This document shows positions 1-5,924 of a DNA stretch of 7,766 nucleotides, piece by piece; within the stretch, counting starts at the first letter, position 1; each line of letters starts with the position of its first letter. The DNA is from Caulobacteraceae bacterium UBA6225 (GTDB lineage Bacteria > Pseudomonadota > Alphaproteobacteria > Caulobacterales > Caulobacteraceae): contig DJWR01000236.1 of the NCBI GenBank assembly GCA_002441055.1, forward strand, positions 20,209-27,974, given 5' to 3'. The translations under genes were made by a program, and so were the position numbers. The notes beneath the pieces were generated by a model. That model was not told the origin of the DNA. It made no database searches and saw only the letters and a program-made list of their open reading frames with translations.

Positions 1-597
1 GCCCAGAACATCGCCTTCCACGAGGTCGGTCGCCAGGCGATCATGGCCGATCCCGACTGGCGCGGCGGCGCCTATGAGGCGCACGGGGTGCGCCCCGAAA
101 AGGGTCTGGCCGTGGCCCGCATGGCCGCCCACATCACCTATCTGTCGGAAGCCGCCCTGCAGCGGAAGTTCGGCCGCGAGCTGCAGCGGGACGGCCTGTC
201 CTGGGGTTTTGATGCGCCAGACTTCCAGGTGGAGAGCTATCTCCGTCACCAGGGCGCCTCCTTCGTCGATCGGTTCGACGCCAATTCCTATCTCTACATC
301 ACCCGGGCGCTGGACTATTTCGACCTGACCGCCAGCCATGACGGCGTGTTGGCCAACGCCTTCCGCCGCGCCCGGGACGTGCGCTTCTGTGTGCTCTCCT
401 TCTCCTCGGACTGGCTCTATTCCACCGGCGAGAGCCGCGACATCGTCCGCGCCCTGAACGCGGCGGGCTGCCGAGCGAGTTTTGTCGAGATCGAGACCGA
501 CAAGGGCCACGACGCCATCTTCCTGGAGGAGCCGGTATTGCACTCGGCCCTGCGCGGCTTCTTTGAGTCCCAGGCCTCACGGCGGGGTCTGGCGTGA
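1..597 (+). CDS. metX: Homoserine O-acetyltransferase MetX, C-terminal part (5' end outside window)
   Basis: This alpha/beta-hydrolase-fold enzyme acylates the hydroxyl of L-homoserine, classically with acetyl-CoA, in the cytoplasm as the committed step of methionine synthesis. The reading frame is open from base 1, starting AQNIAFHEVGRQAIMADPDW, a typical MetX segment, so the Met at 43 is internal and the true start lies upstream. The visible 198 residues are roughly the second half of a protein of about 380. The catalytic Asp is in the SSDWLY segment (codon 409-411) and the catalytic His in DKGHDAIF (codon 508-510); the nucleophilic Ser elbow is outside the window. The TGA stop overlaps the metW start. 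Some MetX-like enzymes use succinyl-CoA instead; the residues that decide this are not all visible, so acetyl specificity is assumed from the family name. Confidence 0.93.
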   Translation, partial: AQNIAFHEVGRQAIMADPDWRGGAYEAHGVRPEKGLAVARMAAHITYLSEAALQRKFGRELQRDGLSWGFDAPDFQVESYLRHQGASFVDRFDANSYLYITRALDYFDLTASHDGVLANAFRRARDVRFCVLSFSSDWLYSTGESRDIVRALNAAGCRASFVEIETDKGHDAIFLEEPVLHSALRGFFESQASRRGLA

Positions 598-1253
598 GCG
601 CCCTTCGGGAGGACTTCAAGGAGATCCTGCGCCTGGTGCGGCCCAACACCCGGGTGCTGGATATCGGCTGCGGCGAAGGCGACCTGCTGGAGCTGCTGAC
701 CCAGGAAAAGGGCGTCGACGGCCAGGGGCTGGAGATCAGCCCCAGCGGCGTGGCCGCCTGCCTGGCCAAGGGCATCGCCGCGGTGCAGGGAGACGGCGAC
801 CGGGACTTAGATCACTTCCCCACCCAGGCCTTCGACTACGCCATCCTGTCCAAGACCCTGCAGCAGATGCGCGAGCCGCGCCATGTGCTGACCGAGCTGA
901 TGCGGATCGCTGACCGAGCGCTGGTGTCGGTGCCGAATTTCGGCCACTGGCGGATGCGCTGGGCCCTGCTGACCAAGGGGCGCATGCCTGAAACCAAGGC
1001 CCTGCCCGACCCCTGGTGGTCGACGCCGAACATCCATCTCTGCACCCTGCGGGACTTCACCACGCTCTGCGCCGAGCTTGGCCTGCGGATCGAGGCCTGC
1101 GCCGCGGTCAGCCCCGACCAGCCGGCCCGCAGCATCGATCCCGCCCGGCCCATCGAAAACTGGCGGGCCGAGACCGCGCTCTTCCTGCTGACCCGCGAAC
1201 GCCCGCGGCCGCCTGCGCCAGAGCGCGCGACCACGGGCGATCTGTTTGACTAG
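594..1253 (+). CDS. metW: Methionine biosynthesis protein MetW
   Basis: A 219-residue class I methyltransferase-fold protein of the MetW family, found next to metX in many proteobacteria and thought to support or activate MetX; its own reaction is not well established. Motif I is clear (VLDIGCGEGDLLELL, residues 21-35), followed by an acidic residue in GLEIS (Glu47). The family blocks SVPNFGHWRMR (112-122) and PWWSTPNIHLC (140-150) are intact. The start is GTG at 594, chosen because it overlaps the metX stop in the four bases GTGA, an arrangement that implies translational coupling, and because motif I then falls at the usual distance from the N terminus. The tail after residue 200 is Pro/Arg/Ala-rich and adds little to the fold. 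The TAG stop lies inside the left arm of the palindrome at 1250-1310. Confidence 0.95.
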   Translation: MSALREDFKEILRLVRPNTRVLDIGCGEGDLLELLTQEKGVDGQGLEISPSGVAACLAKGIAAVQGDGDRDLDHFPTQAFDYAILSKTLQQMREPRHVLTELMRIADRALVSVPNFGHWRMRWALLTKGRMPETKALPDPWWSTPNIHLCTLRDFTTLCAELGLRIEACAAVSPDQPARSIDPARPIENWRAETALFLLTRERPRPPAPERATTGDLFD

Positions 1254-1310
1254 GGCGCGTTCCGATAAGTGGGACCCAGCTATCGGACGAAAACGCGCTC
1301 AAGGCCCTAG
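1250..1310. repeat. Imperfect palindrome between convergent genes; possible bidirectional terminator or dispersed repeat
   Basis: Three nested inverted repeats are visible. CTAGGGC (1250-1256) pairs with GCCCTAG (1304-1310). GCGCGTT (1255-1261) pairs with AACGCGC (1292-1298). TCCGATA (1261-1267) pairs with TATCGGA (1281-1287). The innermost unit is centred on base 1274, with a TGGGACCCA core (1270-1278) interrupted only by two non-pairing positions on each side. The outer arms contain the TAG stop of metW (1251-1253) and, on the other strand, the TAG stop of the autotransporter (1307-1309). It could fold as a hairpin in RNA from either direction, but neither strand has a long U-tract, so classical intrinsic termination is only moderately supported. 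The core resembles palindromes I recall as dispersed repeats in alphaproteobacterial genomes; that is memory, not a search. Confidence 0.6.
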
Positions 1311-4300
1311 AAAGCCAGGCGCGCGGTGACCCGGGCGTCATAGGCCTGGTGGTCGCCGCGCAGTTCGCCGCCGCCCTCGAGCGCCAGGTCAAAGTGGCGG
1401 CTCAGGCCGCGCACCCCCAGACGCACCACCATGGCCCCGTCGTCCAGCTCCGGAGCGTTCAGGCTGAAGGCCGGGCCGCCGCTGACGAATCGGGCGGTGG
1501 TGACGCCGGCGCCGTCCCCGGTCAGGGCGCGGTAGCCGGCCGTCACTTCGGGTCGCCAGAGCATGCCGTCGGCGTCGCCGAAGGTGGCGCCCAGCGCCAG
1601 CCCGGCGAAGGCCGCCAGCTGCTGACCCGTCCGCTCATCGATGGCCAGGTCGATGGCCTCGCCGCCACCGCTCTCAGTGCGGCCGTCCTCCCGCAGATAG
1701 ACATAGTCGGCACGAACCATGGGCCGCGCATAGTAGCGGCCGGCCTCCGCGGTCCAGGACAGGGCCAGATGCGCGGTTCCCAGGATGGCGGTCCACTCCG
1801 AGGTCGCCGTGCGCGACAGACCCTGGTCCAGGTCCACCACCGCCCGCTCCCCCTGCAGCCAGGCATAGCCCCCGGTGGCGCCGGCCGAGGCCTGCAGACC
1901 CCCGGCGGAGGCCCGCCAATAGGCGCCAGCCGACAGGGTTGAGCCGCTGAGGTTTTCGGCCGCGGCCGCGCCGTCCTCGTCCACATTCACATTGAGGAAG
2001 CTGGTCTGGAGGCCGAAGGTCCCGAGATCGGTCCGCGCCCCCTCAACGCCAGCGGCCAGTCCAAAGCCATCGGCCTCGAAGCCGGCGGCGCCGGCCAGGT
2101 CCTGGCGCTGAATGACGCCGATCTCCTGCACCCAGCCCCGACGACCGCTGGGCGACAGCCGCCCTTCAGTCTCGTCTATGCCCCGGGCCGTGGCCTCCTG
2201 GGCCTGGGCGATGACCCGGAAAAGGGCGCCTGAGTAGTCAGGCAGGAATTGGTCATAGAGGCCGCCAAAGCCCGCCGCGTCGGTTTTGGCCAACAGAGCG
2301 TTGCGAACGGTGGCGTCCCGATCAAAGGCCTCGAACACCGCGTCATAGGCGCCGGCCTGAGCGGCGGTGAGGCCCGCCTCGTCTGCGGTGCGACGACGGA
2401 CGTCGGCGATGATCTGATCTTGCCCCTCATCGACCCGCAGGCTGGTGCGATAAAGCCAGGGACCGTTCGTCAGCAGGGTGTCATCCAGGGGGCCGGTGAC
2501 CTGCAGATCGCCCGCCTGGATCAGGGTGAAGCTGGCCGGCGCGGTCAATTTCGAGGTGAAGGCGAGACCGATCTGCGCCCCCTGCGACACCACCGCCTGA
2601 CCTGCGACATTGAGCCGGCTGGCGGTCCCCGCGGTGGGGTCAGCCGTCAGGACCAGCTCGGCCTCCGAGCCGAGGGTCAGACTGTCCAGGGCGAGGACCC
2701 CGGTGTTCGTCGTGGTCAGGCGACCATCGCCCACCGTGACGGCCAGTCCGCCGCCCGCGTCGGTGAGGGCGCCTGTATAGGTCGCCCCGCCATTGAGGGT
2801 CAGCACATCGGCGCCGGTTCCGAAGGCCAAGGCGCCGGTTATCTGGCCCGCCAGCAGCTCCATCCGCGCTGGCCCTGAGCCGAACAGTACGTCGCCGGTC
2901 AGGGTGGGGACAACGGTGGCCACGCTGTTGGCGCTCTGGCGGACCGTCACGCCGCTGGTGTTGGCCCGCAGGTCAAGCGCGATGGCGCGACCCTCCACGC
3001 TCGCCCCGGCGGCCGGGGCGAAGGCGGCGCTGATCAGGCCCGTGTTTTCCACCAGGGTCAGGGTCCCGGCGGCGTCGACCACGGCGGCGGCTGAGCCCTT
3101 GGCGCCGGTGATGGCCGCCGAGATCGTCCCGTGATTGGTCAGCTGGCTGGAGGTCGCGCCCGCATCGATCTGGATGGCGCGGACATCGACTGCGGCGTCA
3201 GACACGGCCCGGCCCCGGATCGTCCCACTATTGGCCAGGACCGGCGCACTGGCGCCCGACCTCAGATGAAGCCCCACCGCGCCGGCCTGGACCCCGTCGG
3301 CCGAGACCACCCCGCCGACCTTGATCCCGCCGGTCACCCGGGCGGCGGCGCCCTGGCCACCCAGCTCGACCCCGAGGCCGCGGACGCCGTCATAGAGGCC
3401 CTCACCCTGGACGGTGCCGTTGATCACCAGGCCAAAGCCGCCGGAGCCGCTGACCGTCCCGAGGACAAGCGCGTCCGCGCCGCCGATCTGGAGACCTGCA
3501 GCCTGGCCGTAGCTGGTGATCACGCCGGTGGTTTCCGACGCGTCGGCGACTCCATCGCCATCCTCATCGGCCTTGTCAGGATCGTTGTCCGCCGGCGGAG
3601 CATCCACCAGCACGCCGCCCTGAACGCTTCCCCGGACCCGGATGGCGGGGCCGCCCTGCAAGAGGTCGTCGGCGTCCAGCTTGCTCACGTCGGCTGGCCG
3701 GGTCGTGTAGCGATAGCCGGTGACGGTCACCGGCCCGCCCAGGATCAGGGCGCCGCCCACATTCTGGTCGACCGCCACGCCCACAGCCTCGGCGCCCTGG
3801 ACCGTGACGCCCCCGCGGGTCACCACGTCGCCCCCCACCGTTCCGGCCGCGCGCAGGCCAAAGCTTCGGTCGCCGAGCACGGAGATCGAGCCGCCGGCGC
3901 GAATCGACCCGTCCACAGCGCCCTGCGTCAGGATGCCGGCTGAATCATTGCCCTCCACCGTGATGGAGCCGGCGGTCTGGACGATGGAGCCATGGAAGGC
4001 CTCAGCCCCTGTGGTGCGGACCCCGAACCGGCGGGCGCCGCTGGCGAAGGCGCCGTCCAGATCGCCGTCAGAATCGCTGTCGGCGGCGGCGTAGGACTCA
4101 TCCACCCGCAGGGCGCCAGACAGGGCCACGTCGCCGCGGCGTCCGCCCTCGACCAGCAGGGCCGTGGCGTCGCTGGCGTCGGTGATGGCCACCTCGCCCT
4201 CAATCGCCACATCGTTGTCGCTGTTGAGGGTGACCGCGTTTCCGCCCGCAGGCTTCACCGAGCCGGCGCTGGAGATGCGCAGATCATCCGGGGCGCCGGA

Positions 4301-4423
4301 CGCCGCGGTGGCGGTGGCCAAGGGGCCTGTGCGCGCGTCCCCGATCACCGTCTCCGCCTGAGCCGCGCCCGCGGCCAGGATCAGCGGCCCGATCGCCGCC
4401 GCACTGAGCCATCGCCTGTCCAT
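1307..4423 (-). CDS. Type V (AIDA-like) autotransporter with beta-barrel domain
   Basis: A large surface protein of 1038 residues that should cross the inner membrane by Sec and insert its own C-terminal barrel in the outer membrane. The signal peptide is MDRRWLSAAAIGPLILAAG followed by AAQA, with likely cleavage after residue 23. Residues 24 to about 510 are short Gly/Val-rich repeats (forms such as GSITVEG, GSISVLG, GGVTVQG, NSGTI, NHGTI), consistent with a beta-helical passenger; about 510-680 is the passenger end; 681-752 is a helical linker (…LYDQFLPDYSGALFR…); about 762-1038 is the barrel, ending in the terminal Phe typical of outer-membrane proteins. No cysteine is seen. Two Asp-rich DxDxDG-like segments lie at residues 115-123 and 279-294. 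A start at 4477 is possible, but 4423 is chosen because a strong GGAGGGG precedes it and it puts the signal peptide at the N terminus. The cargo function (adhesion, biofilm or other) cannot be told. Confidence 0.9.
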   Translation of the reverse strand: MDRRWLSAAAIGPLILAAGAAQAETVIGDARTGPLATATAASGAPDDLRISSAGSVKPAGGNAVTLNSDNDVAIEGEVAITDASDATALLVEGGRRGDVALSGALRVDESYAAADSDSDGDLDGAFASGARRFGVRTTGAEAFHGSIVQTAGSITVEGNDSAGILTQGAVDGSIRAGGSISVLGDRSFGLRAAGTVGGDVVTRGGVTVQGAEAVGVAVDQNVGGALILGGPVTVTGYRYTTRPADVSKLDADDLLQGGPAIRVRGSVQGGVLVDAPPADNDPDKADEDGDGVADASETTGVITSYGQAAGLQIGGADALVLGTVSGSGGFGLVINGTVQGEGLYDGVRGLGVELGGQGAAARVTGGIKVGGVVSADGVQAGAVGLHLRSGASAPVLANSGTIRGRAVSDAAVDVRAIQIDAGATSSQLTNHGTISAAITGAKGSAAAVVDAAGTLTLVENTGLISAAFAPAAGASVEGRAIALDLRANTSGVTVRQSANSVATVVPTLTGDVLFGSGPARMELLAGQITGALAFGTGADVLTLNGGATYTGALTDAGGGLAVTVGDGRLTTTNTGVLALDSLTLGSEAELVLTADPTAGTASRLNVAGQAVVSQGAQIGLAFTSKLTAPASFTLIQAGDLQVTGPLDDTLLTNGPWLYRTSLRVDEGQDQIIADVRRRTADEAGLTAAQAGAYDAVFEAFDRDATVRNALLAKTDAAGFGGLYDQFLPDYSGALFRVIAQAQEATARGIDETEGRLSPSGRRGWVQEIGVIQRQDLAGAAGFEADGFGLAAGVEGARTDLGTFGLQTSFLNVNVDEDGAAAAENLSGSTLSAGAYWRASAGGLQASAGATGGYAWLQGERAVVDLDQGLSRTATSEWTAILGTAHLALSWTAEAGRYYARPMVRADYVYLREDGRTESGGGEAIDLAIDERTGQQLAAFAGLALGATFGDADGMLWRPEVTAGYRALTGDGAGVTTARFVSGGPAFSLNAPELDDGAMVVRLGVRGLSRHFDLALEGGGELRGDHQAYDARVTARLAF

Positions 4424-4427
4424 AATA

Positions 4428-4434
4428 CCCCTCC
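4428..4434 (-). promoter_or_regulatory. Ribosome binding site of the autotransporter
   Basis: On the minus strand GGAGGGG lies four bases before the ATG at 4423. This decides the start in favour of the short form and against the in-frame ATG at 4477, which would add 18 residues ahead of an otherwise complete signal peptide. Confidence 0.75.
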
Positions 4435-4440
4435 AATGCC

Positions 4441-4468
4441 GCCAAAATGGCGATTTCGGAGCGGAAAT
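4441..4468. repeat. Two short inverted repeats in the autotransporter leader
   Basis: GCCAAAATGGC (4441-4451) is a 4-bp inverted repeat with a 3-base spacer, and ATTTC…GAAAT (4453-4468) is a 5-bp inverted repeat with a 6-base spacer. They sit immediately upstream of the ribosome binding site of the autotransporter. They could be a protein-binding site or small leader hairpins. They are short and may be chance, although this stretch is noticeably richer in A/T than its surroundings. Confidence 0.25.
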
Positions 4469-4564
4469 GGCCCCCAAATGAGGAGGAAGTCGGGACCCAA
4501 TGGGGCCATGCCAAGGCGAATAGGGGCGGTGATGAGGCGCCAGAAATCACCGTTCCATCGAAGC

Positions 4565-4579
4565 GAGCCAGGAAGGCTC
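4565..4579 (-). terminator. Possible weak terminator hairpin after the P-II gene
   Basis: A perfect 5-bp stem, GAGCC-TTCCT-GGCTC on the minus strand, begins 21 bases after the stop codon of the P-II gene and lies before the autotransporter. No U-tract follows, so it is a weak candidate. The rest of the 177-base gap 4424-4600 should hold the promoter of the autotransporter, but I could not pick out convincing -35 and -10 boxes. Confidence 0.25.
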
Positions 4580-4600
4580 TACTATCTCAGGATGTTAGCT

Positions 4601-4945
4601 TCAGCCCGCGATCGCCGCGGCGTCCCGATCGCCGGTGCGGATGCGCATGGCCTGCTCCAGGTCCAGCACGAAGACCTTGCCGTCTCCGATCTTGCCGGTG
4701 TTGGCGGTTCGGGCCACGGCCTCGATCACCGCATCGGCGATATCAGCCGGCACGGCGATCTCCAGCTTGACCTTGGGCAGGAGCTTCACCTCGTATTCGG
4801 CGCCCCGATAGACCTCCGTCTTGCCCCGCTGGCGGCCATAGCCGCGCACTTCGGTGACGGTGAGGCCAGAGGCGCCGGCCTCGGTGACGGCTTCGAGAAC
4901 CGCATCAAGGCGGCTGGGCTTGATGACCGCGACGATCATCTTCAT
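4601..4945 (-). CDS. P-II family nitrogen regulatory protein (GlnB/GlnK type)
   Basis: A 114-residue trimeric signal protein of the cytoplasm that senses 2-oxoglutarate and ATP/ADP and controls partners such as the GlnD/GlnE/NtrB circuit or the AmtB ammonium channel. The full family pattern is present: MKMIVAVIKP at the N terminus, the T-loop at residues 37-55 with the uridylylation tyrosine Tyr51 in EVYRGAEYEV, LLPKVKLEI with Lys58, the B-loop TGKIGDGK (83-90), and the C-terminal RIRTGDRDAA with Arg101 and Arg103. Length is normal (112-114). Residues that usually separate the paralogues do not fit either cleanly (Met3, Val5, Glu52, Lys54; Lys42 where His is common), so I give no symbol. Neither glnA nor amtB is adjacent, unlike the usual glnB-glnA or glnK-amtB pairs. 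The ATG at 4945 follows a GGAGA (4955-4959) at 9 bases. Confidence 0.95.
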   Translation of the reverse strand: MKMIVAVIKPSRLDAVLEAVTEAGASGLTVTEVRGYGRQRGKTEVYRGAEYEVKLLPKVKLEIAVPADIADAVIEAVARTANTGKIGDGKVFVLDLEQAMRIRTGDRDAAAIAG

Positions 4946-4965
4946 GGCGACGGGTCTCCGCTGGG

Positions 4966-4980
4966 CCGGCGTTGCGCCGG
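4966..4980 (-). promoter_or_regulatory. Perfect GC-rich hairpin in the leader of the P-II gene
   Basis: CCGGCG (4966-4971) and CGCCGG (4975-4980) form a perfect 6-bp inverted repeat around three bases. It lies 6 bases upstream of the GGAGA ribosome binding site (4955-4959). It may be an mRNA leader hairpin or a protein-binding site. It does not look like a known NtrC box. It could also be a chance product of high GC. Confidence 0.35.
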
Positions 4981-4994
4981 ACGATCAGAGTCCA

Positions 4995-5023
4995 AAGCTA
5001 GGACGTTCCGGGCCCGCCTCCAA
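4995..5023 (-). promoter_or_regulatory. Candidate promoter of the P-II gene
   Basis: On the minus strand TTGGAG (5018-5023) and TAGCTT (4995-5000) are separated by 17 bases and lie about 50 bases upstream of the P-II start. They match housekeeping boxes only partly (about 4 and 3 of 6). This is the best candidate in the 114-base gap 4946-5059, and it would let the gene be expressed apart from the upstream methyltransferase. I saw no sigma-54 site here. Confidence 0.25.
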
Positions 5024-5047
5024 GGGCGTCGGGCGTCATGTACGGGC

Positions 5048-5068
5048 GGCGCCTTCGCCTTAGGCGCC
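5048..5068 (-). terminator. Possible hairpin over the stop codon of the methyltransferase gene
   Basis: Two GGCGCC copies (5048-5053 and 5063-5068), each self-complementary, flank nine bases that hold the TAA stop (5060-5062). A 6-bp GC stem can form right at the end of the gene. There is no U-tract, so it may only mark or protect the 3' end, or be a chance event at this GC content. Confidence 0.3.
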
Positions 5069-5833
5069 TTTGCTGATGTCAGCGGCGGTTTCGAGGGGGC
5101 TGAGGGCTGGGTCGCGGGTGGCCGGGACCGGCGACATGACGGGACGCGCCCGACGGGCCCTGGCCGGCGCTGGCCTGGCCTTGATGGCGAAGGTCTGCTT
5201 GACCGCCTCGATCATCACGACGCCTGAAAACCTGGGCCAGAGCCGGGAGCCGGCCTGCTCGAAGGTCTCGGCCTGGCCGGTCAGCCAGGAGATCGGCGGG
5301 ACGTAGAGGGCGCGAGTGTAGCCGACGGGTTCGAACTCGGCCTCGCCGATCAGCTGGGCCAACTGGCGGCGGCTATAGGGGCGGCCATGTCCGAAGGGGG
5401 TGTGCTCGGCATTGGCCCAAAGGCCGTCCCGGGCGGCGACGGCGACGATGACCCGGCCTGACGGCGCCATGACCCGCCAGACCTCCCGTAGCAGGGCGAG
5501 CGGGTCGGGGCTTTCCTCCAAGGCGTGGATGACCAGGATTCGGTCAAACAGGGCGTTCTGGAAGGGCAGCGCTTCCTCATGAACAAGACTCGCCAGCCCG
5601 CCGCCGCTGCCGGGCCAGATCTCAACCCCCTGCTGGGCGGGCATGGCGGCCACCGCCCGCCGGGCCTTGTCCCGGAAGGGACCCAGATAAGGCGTCGGAT
5701 AGCCCACACCGAGCACGTCCAGGCCCCGGGCCTCCCCCCAGGCTTCGGTCAGCTTACGCCCGACCATCGCGCGCGCGGTCCGGCCAAGGTCGGAGGCGTA
5801 GAAGGCGCGCAGATCAAGGATGTCTCGACGCAT
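5060..5833 (-). CDS. Class I SAM-dependent methyltransferase-like protein
   Basis: A 257-residue cytoplasmic protein with a methyltransferase-11-like layout; its substrate is unknown. The N terminus (MRRDILDLRAFYASDLGR) matches a family I recall beside gloB in alphaproteobacteria. Where the Gly-rich SAM motif is expected there is DVLGVGYPTPYLGPF (39-53), so the usual GxGxG is altered to GVGYPTP. The next blocks are recognisable: LPFQNALFDRILVIHALEE (89-107), LLREVWRVMAPSGRVIVAV (114-132), and a region YSRRQLAQLI (153-162). The tail from about 219 is Arg/Pro/Ala-rich and probably disordered. The ATG at 5833 has only a weak AGGG upstream but agrees with the family start. It is divergent from gloB across 91 bases. 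No functional link to glyoxalase II is known to me. It may have lost catalysis or use SAM in a modified pocket. Confidence 0.85.
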   Translation of the reverse strand: MRRDILDLRAFYASDLGRTARAMVGRKLTEAWGEARGLDVLGVGYPTPYLGPFRDKARRAVAAMPAQQGVEIWPGSGGGLASLVHEEALPFQNALFDRILVIHALEESPDPLALLREVWRVMAPSGRVIVAVAARDGLWANAEHTPFGHGRPYSRRQLAQLIGEAEFEPVGYTRALYVPPISWLTGQAETFEQAGSRLWPRFSGVVMIEAVKQTFAIKARPAPARARRARPVMSPVPATRDPALSPLETAADISKGA

Positions 5834-5846
5834 GGGCCCTGGAGGT

Positions 5847-5868
5847 TAGGATGAGGCTCGACATCCTA
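5847..5868. promoter_or_regulatory. Inverted repeat in the divergent methyltransferase/gloB region, possible operator
   Basis: TAGGATG (5847-5853) and CATCCTA (5862-5868) are perfect 7-bp inverted arms with an 8-base spacer, so their centres are 15 bases apart. On the minus strand the outer side continues as a tandem TAGGAT copy (up to 5873). The repeat is the only clear structure in the 91-base gap 5834-5924, so it is placed where one regulator could act on both genes. No regulator family is recognisable from the sequence. Confidence 0.35.
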
Positions 5869-5924
5869 TCCTAGAGCGTTGGCGGCGGCCCTGTCCCGCG
5901 GCCCGAACAAGACGAGGCGCGCCC

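Noticed and set aside
1349..3943. Several plus-strand open frames of about 110 to 270 codons inside the autotransporter gene
   Set aside because: They mirror the codon bias of the real minus-strand gene, have no family motifs, and no plausible ribosome binding sites were seen.
4424..4477. An 18-residue N-terminal extension of the autotransporter from the ATG at 4477
   Set aside because: The strong GGAGGGG lies before the ATG at 4423, and the signal peptide is complete from there.
4497..4513. A sigma-54-like TGGCATG…TTGG on the minus strand upstream of the autotransporter
   Set aside because: The second element is two bases too far from the first and lacks the invariant GC (it has GG), so it does not fit the -24/-12 rule, attractive as it would be beside a P-II gene.
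3992..5227. A 411-codon open frame on the plus strand across the autotransporter start and the P-II gene
   Set aside because: It is antisense to two clear genes and its composition (Ala/Gly/Arg/Asp-rich without domains) is that of a shadow frame in GC-rich DNA.
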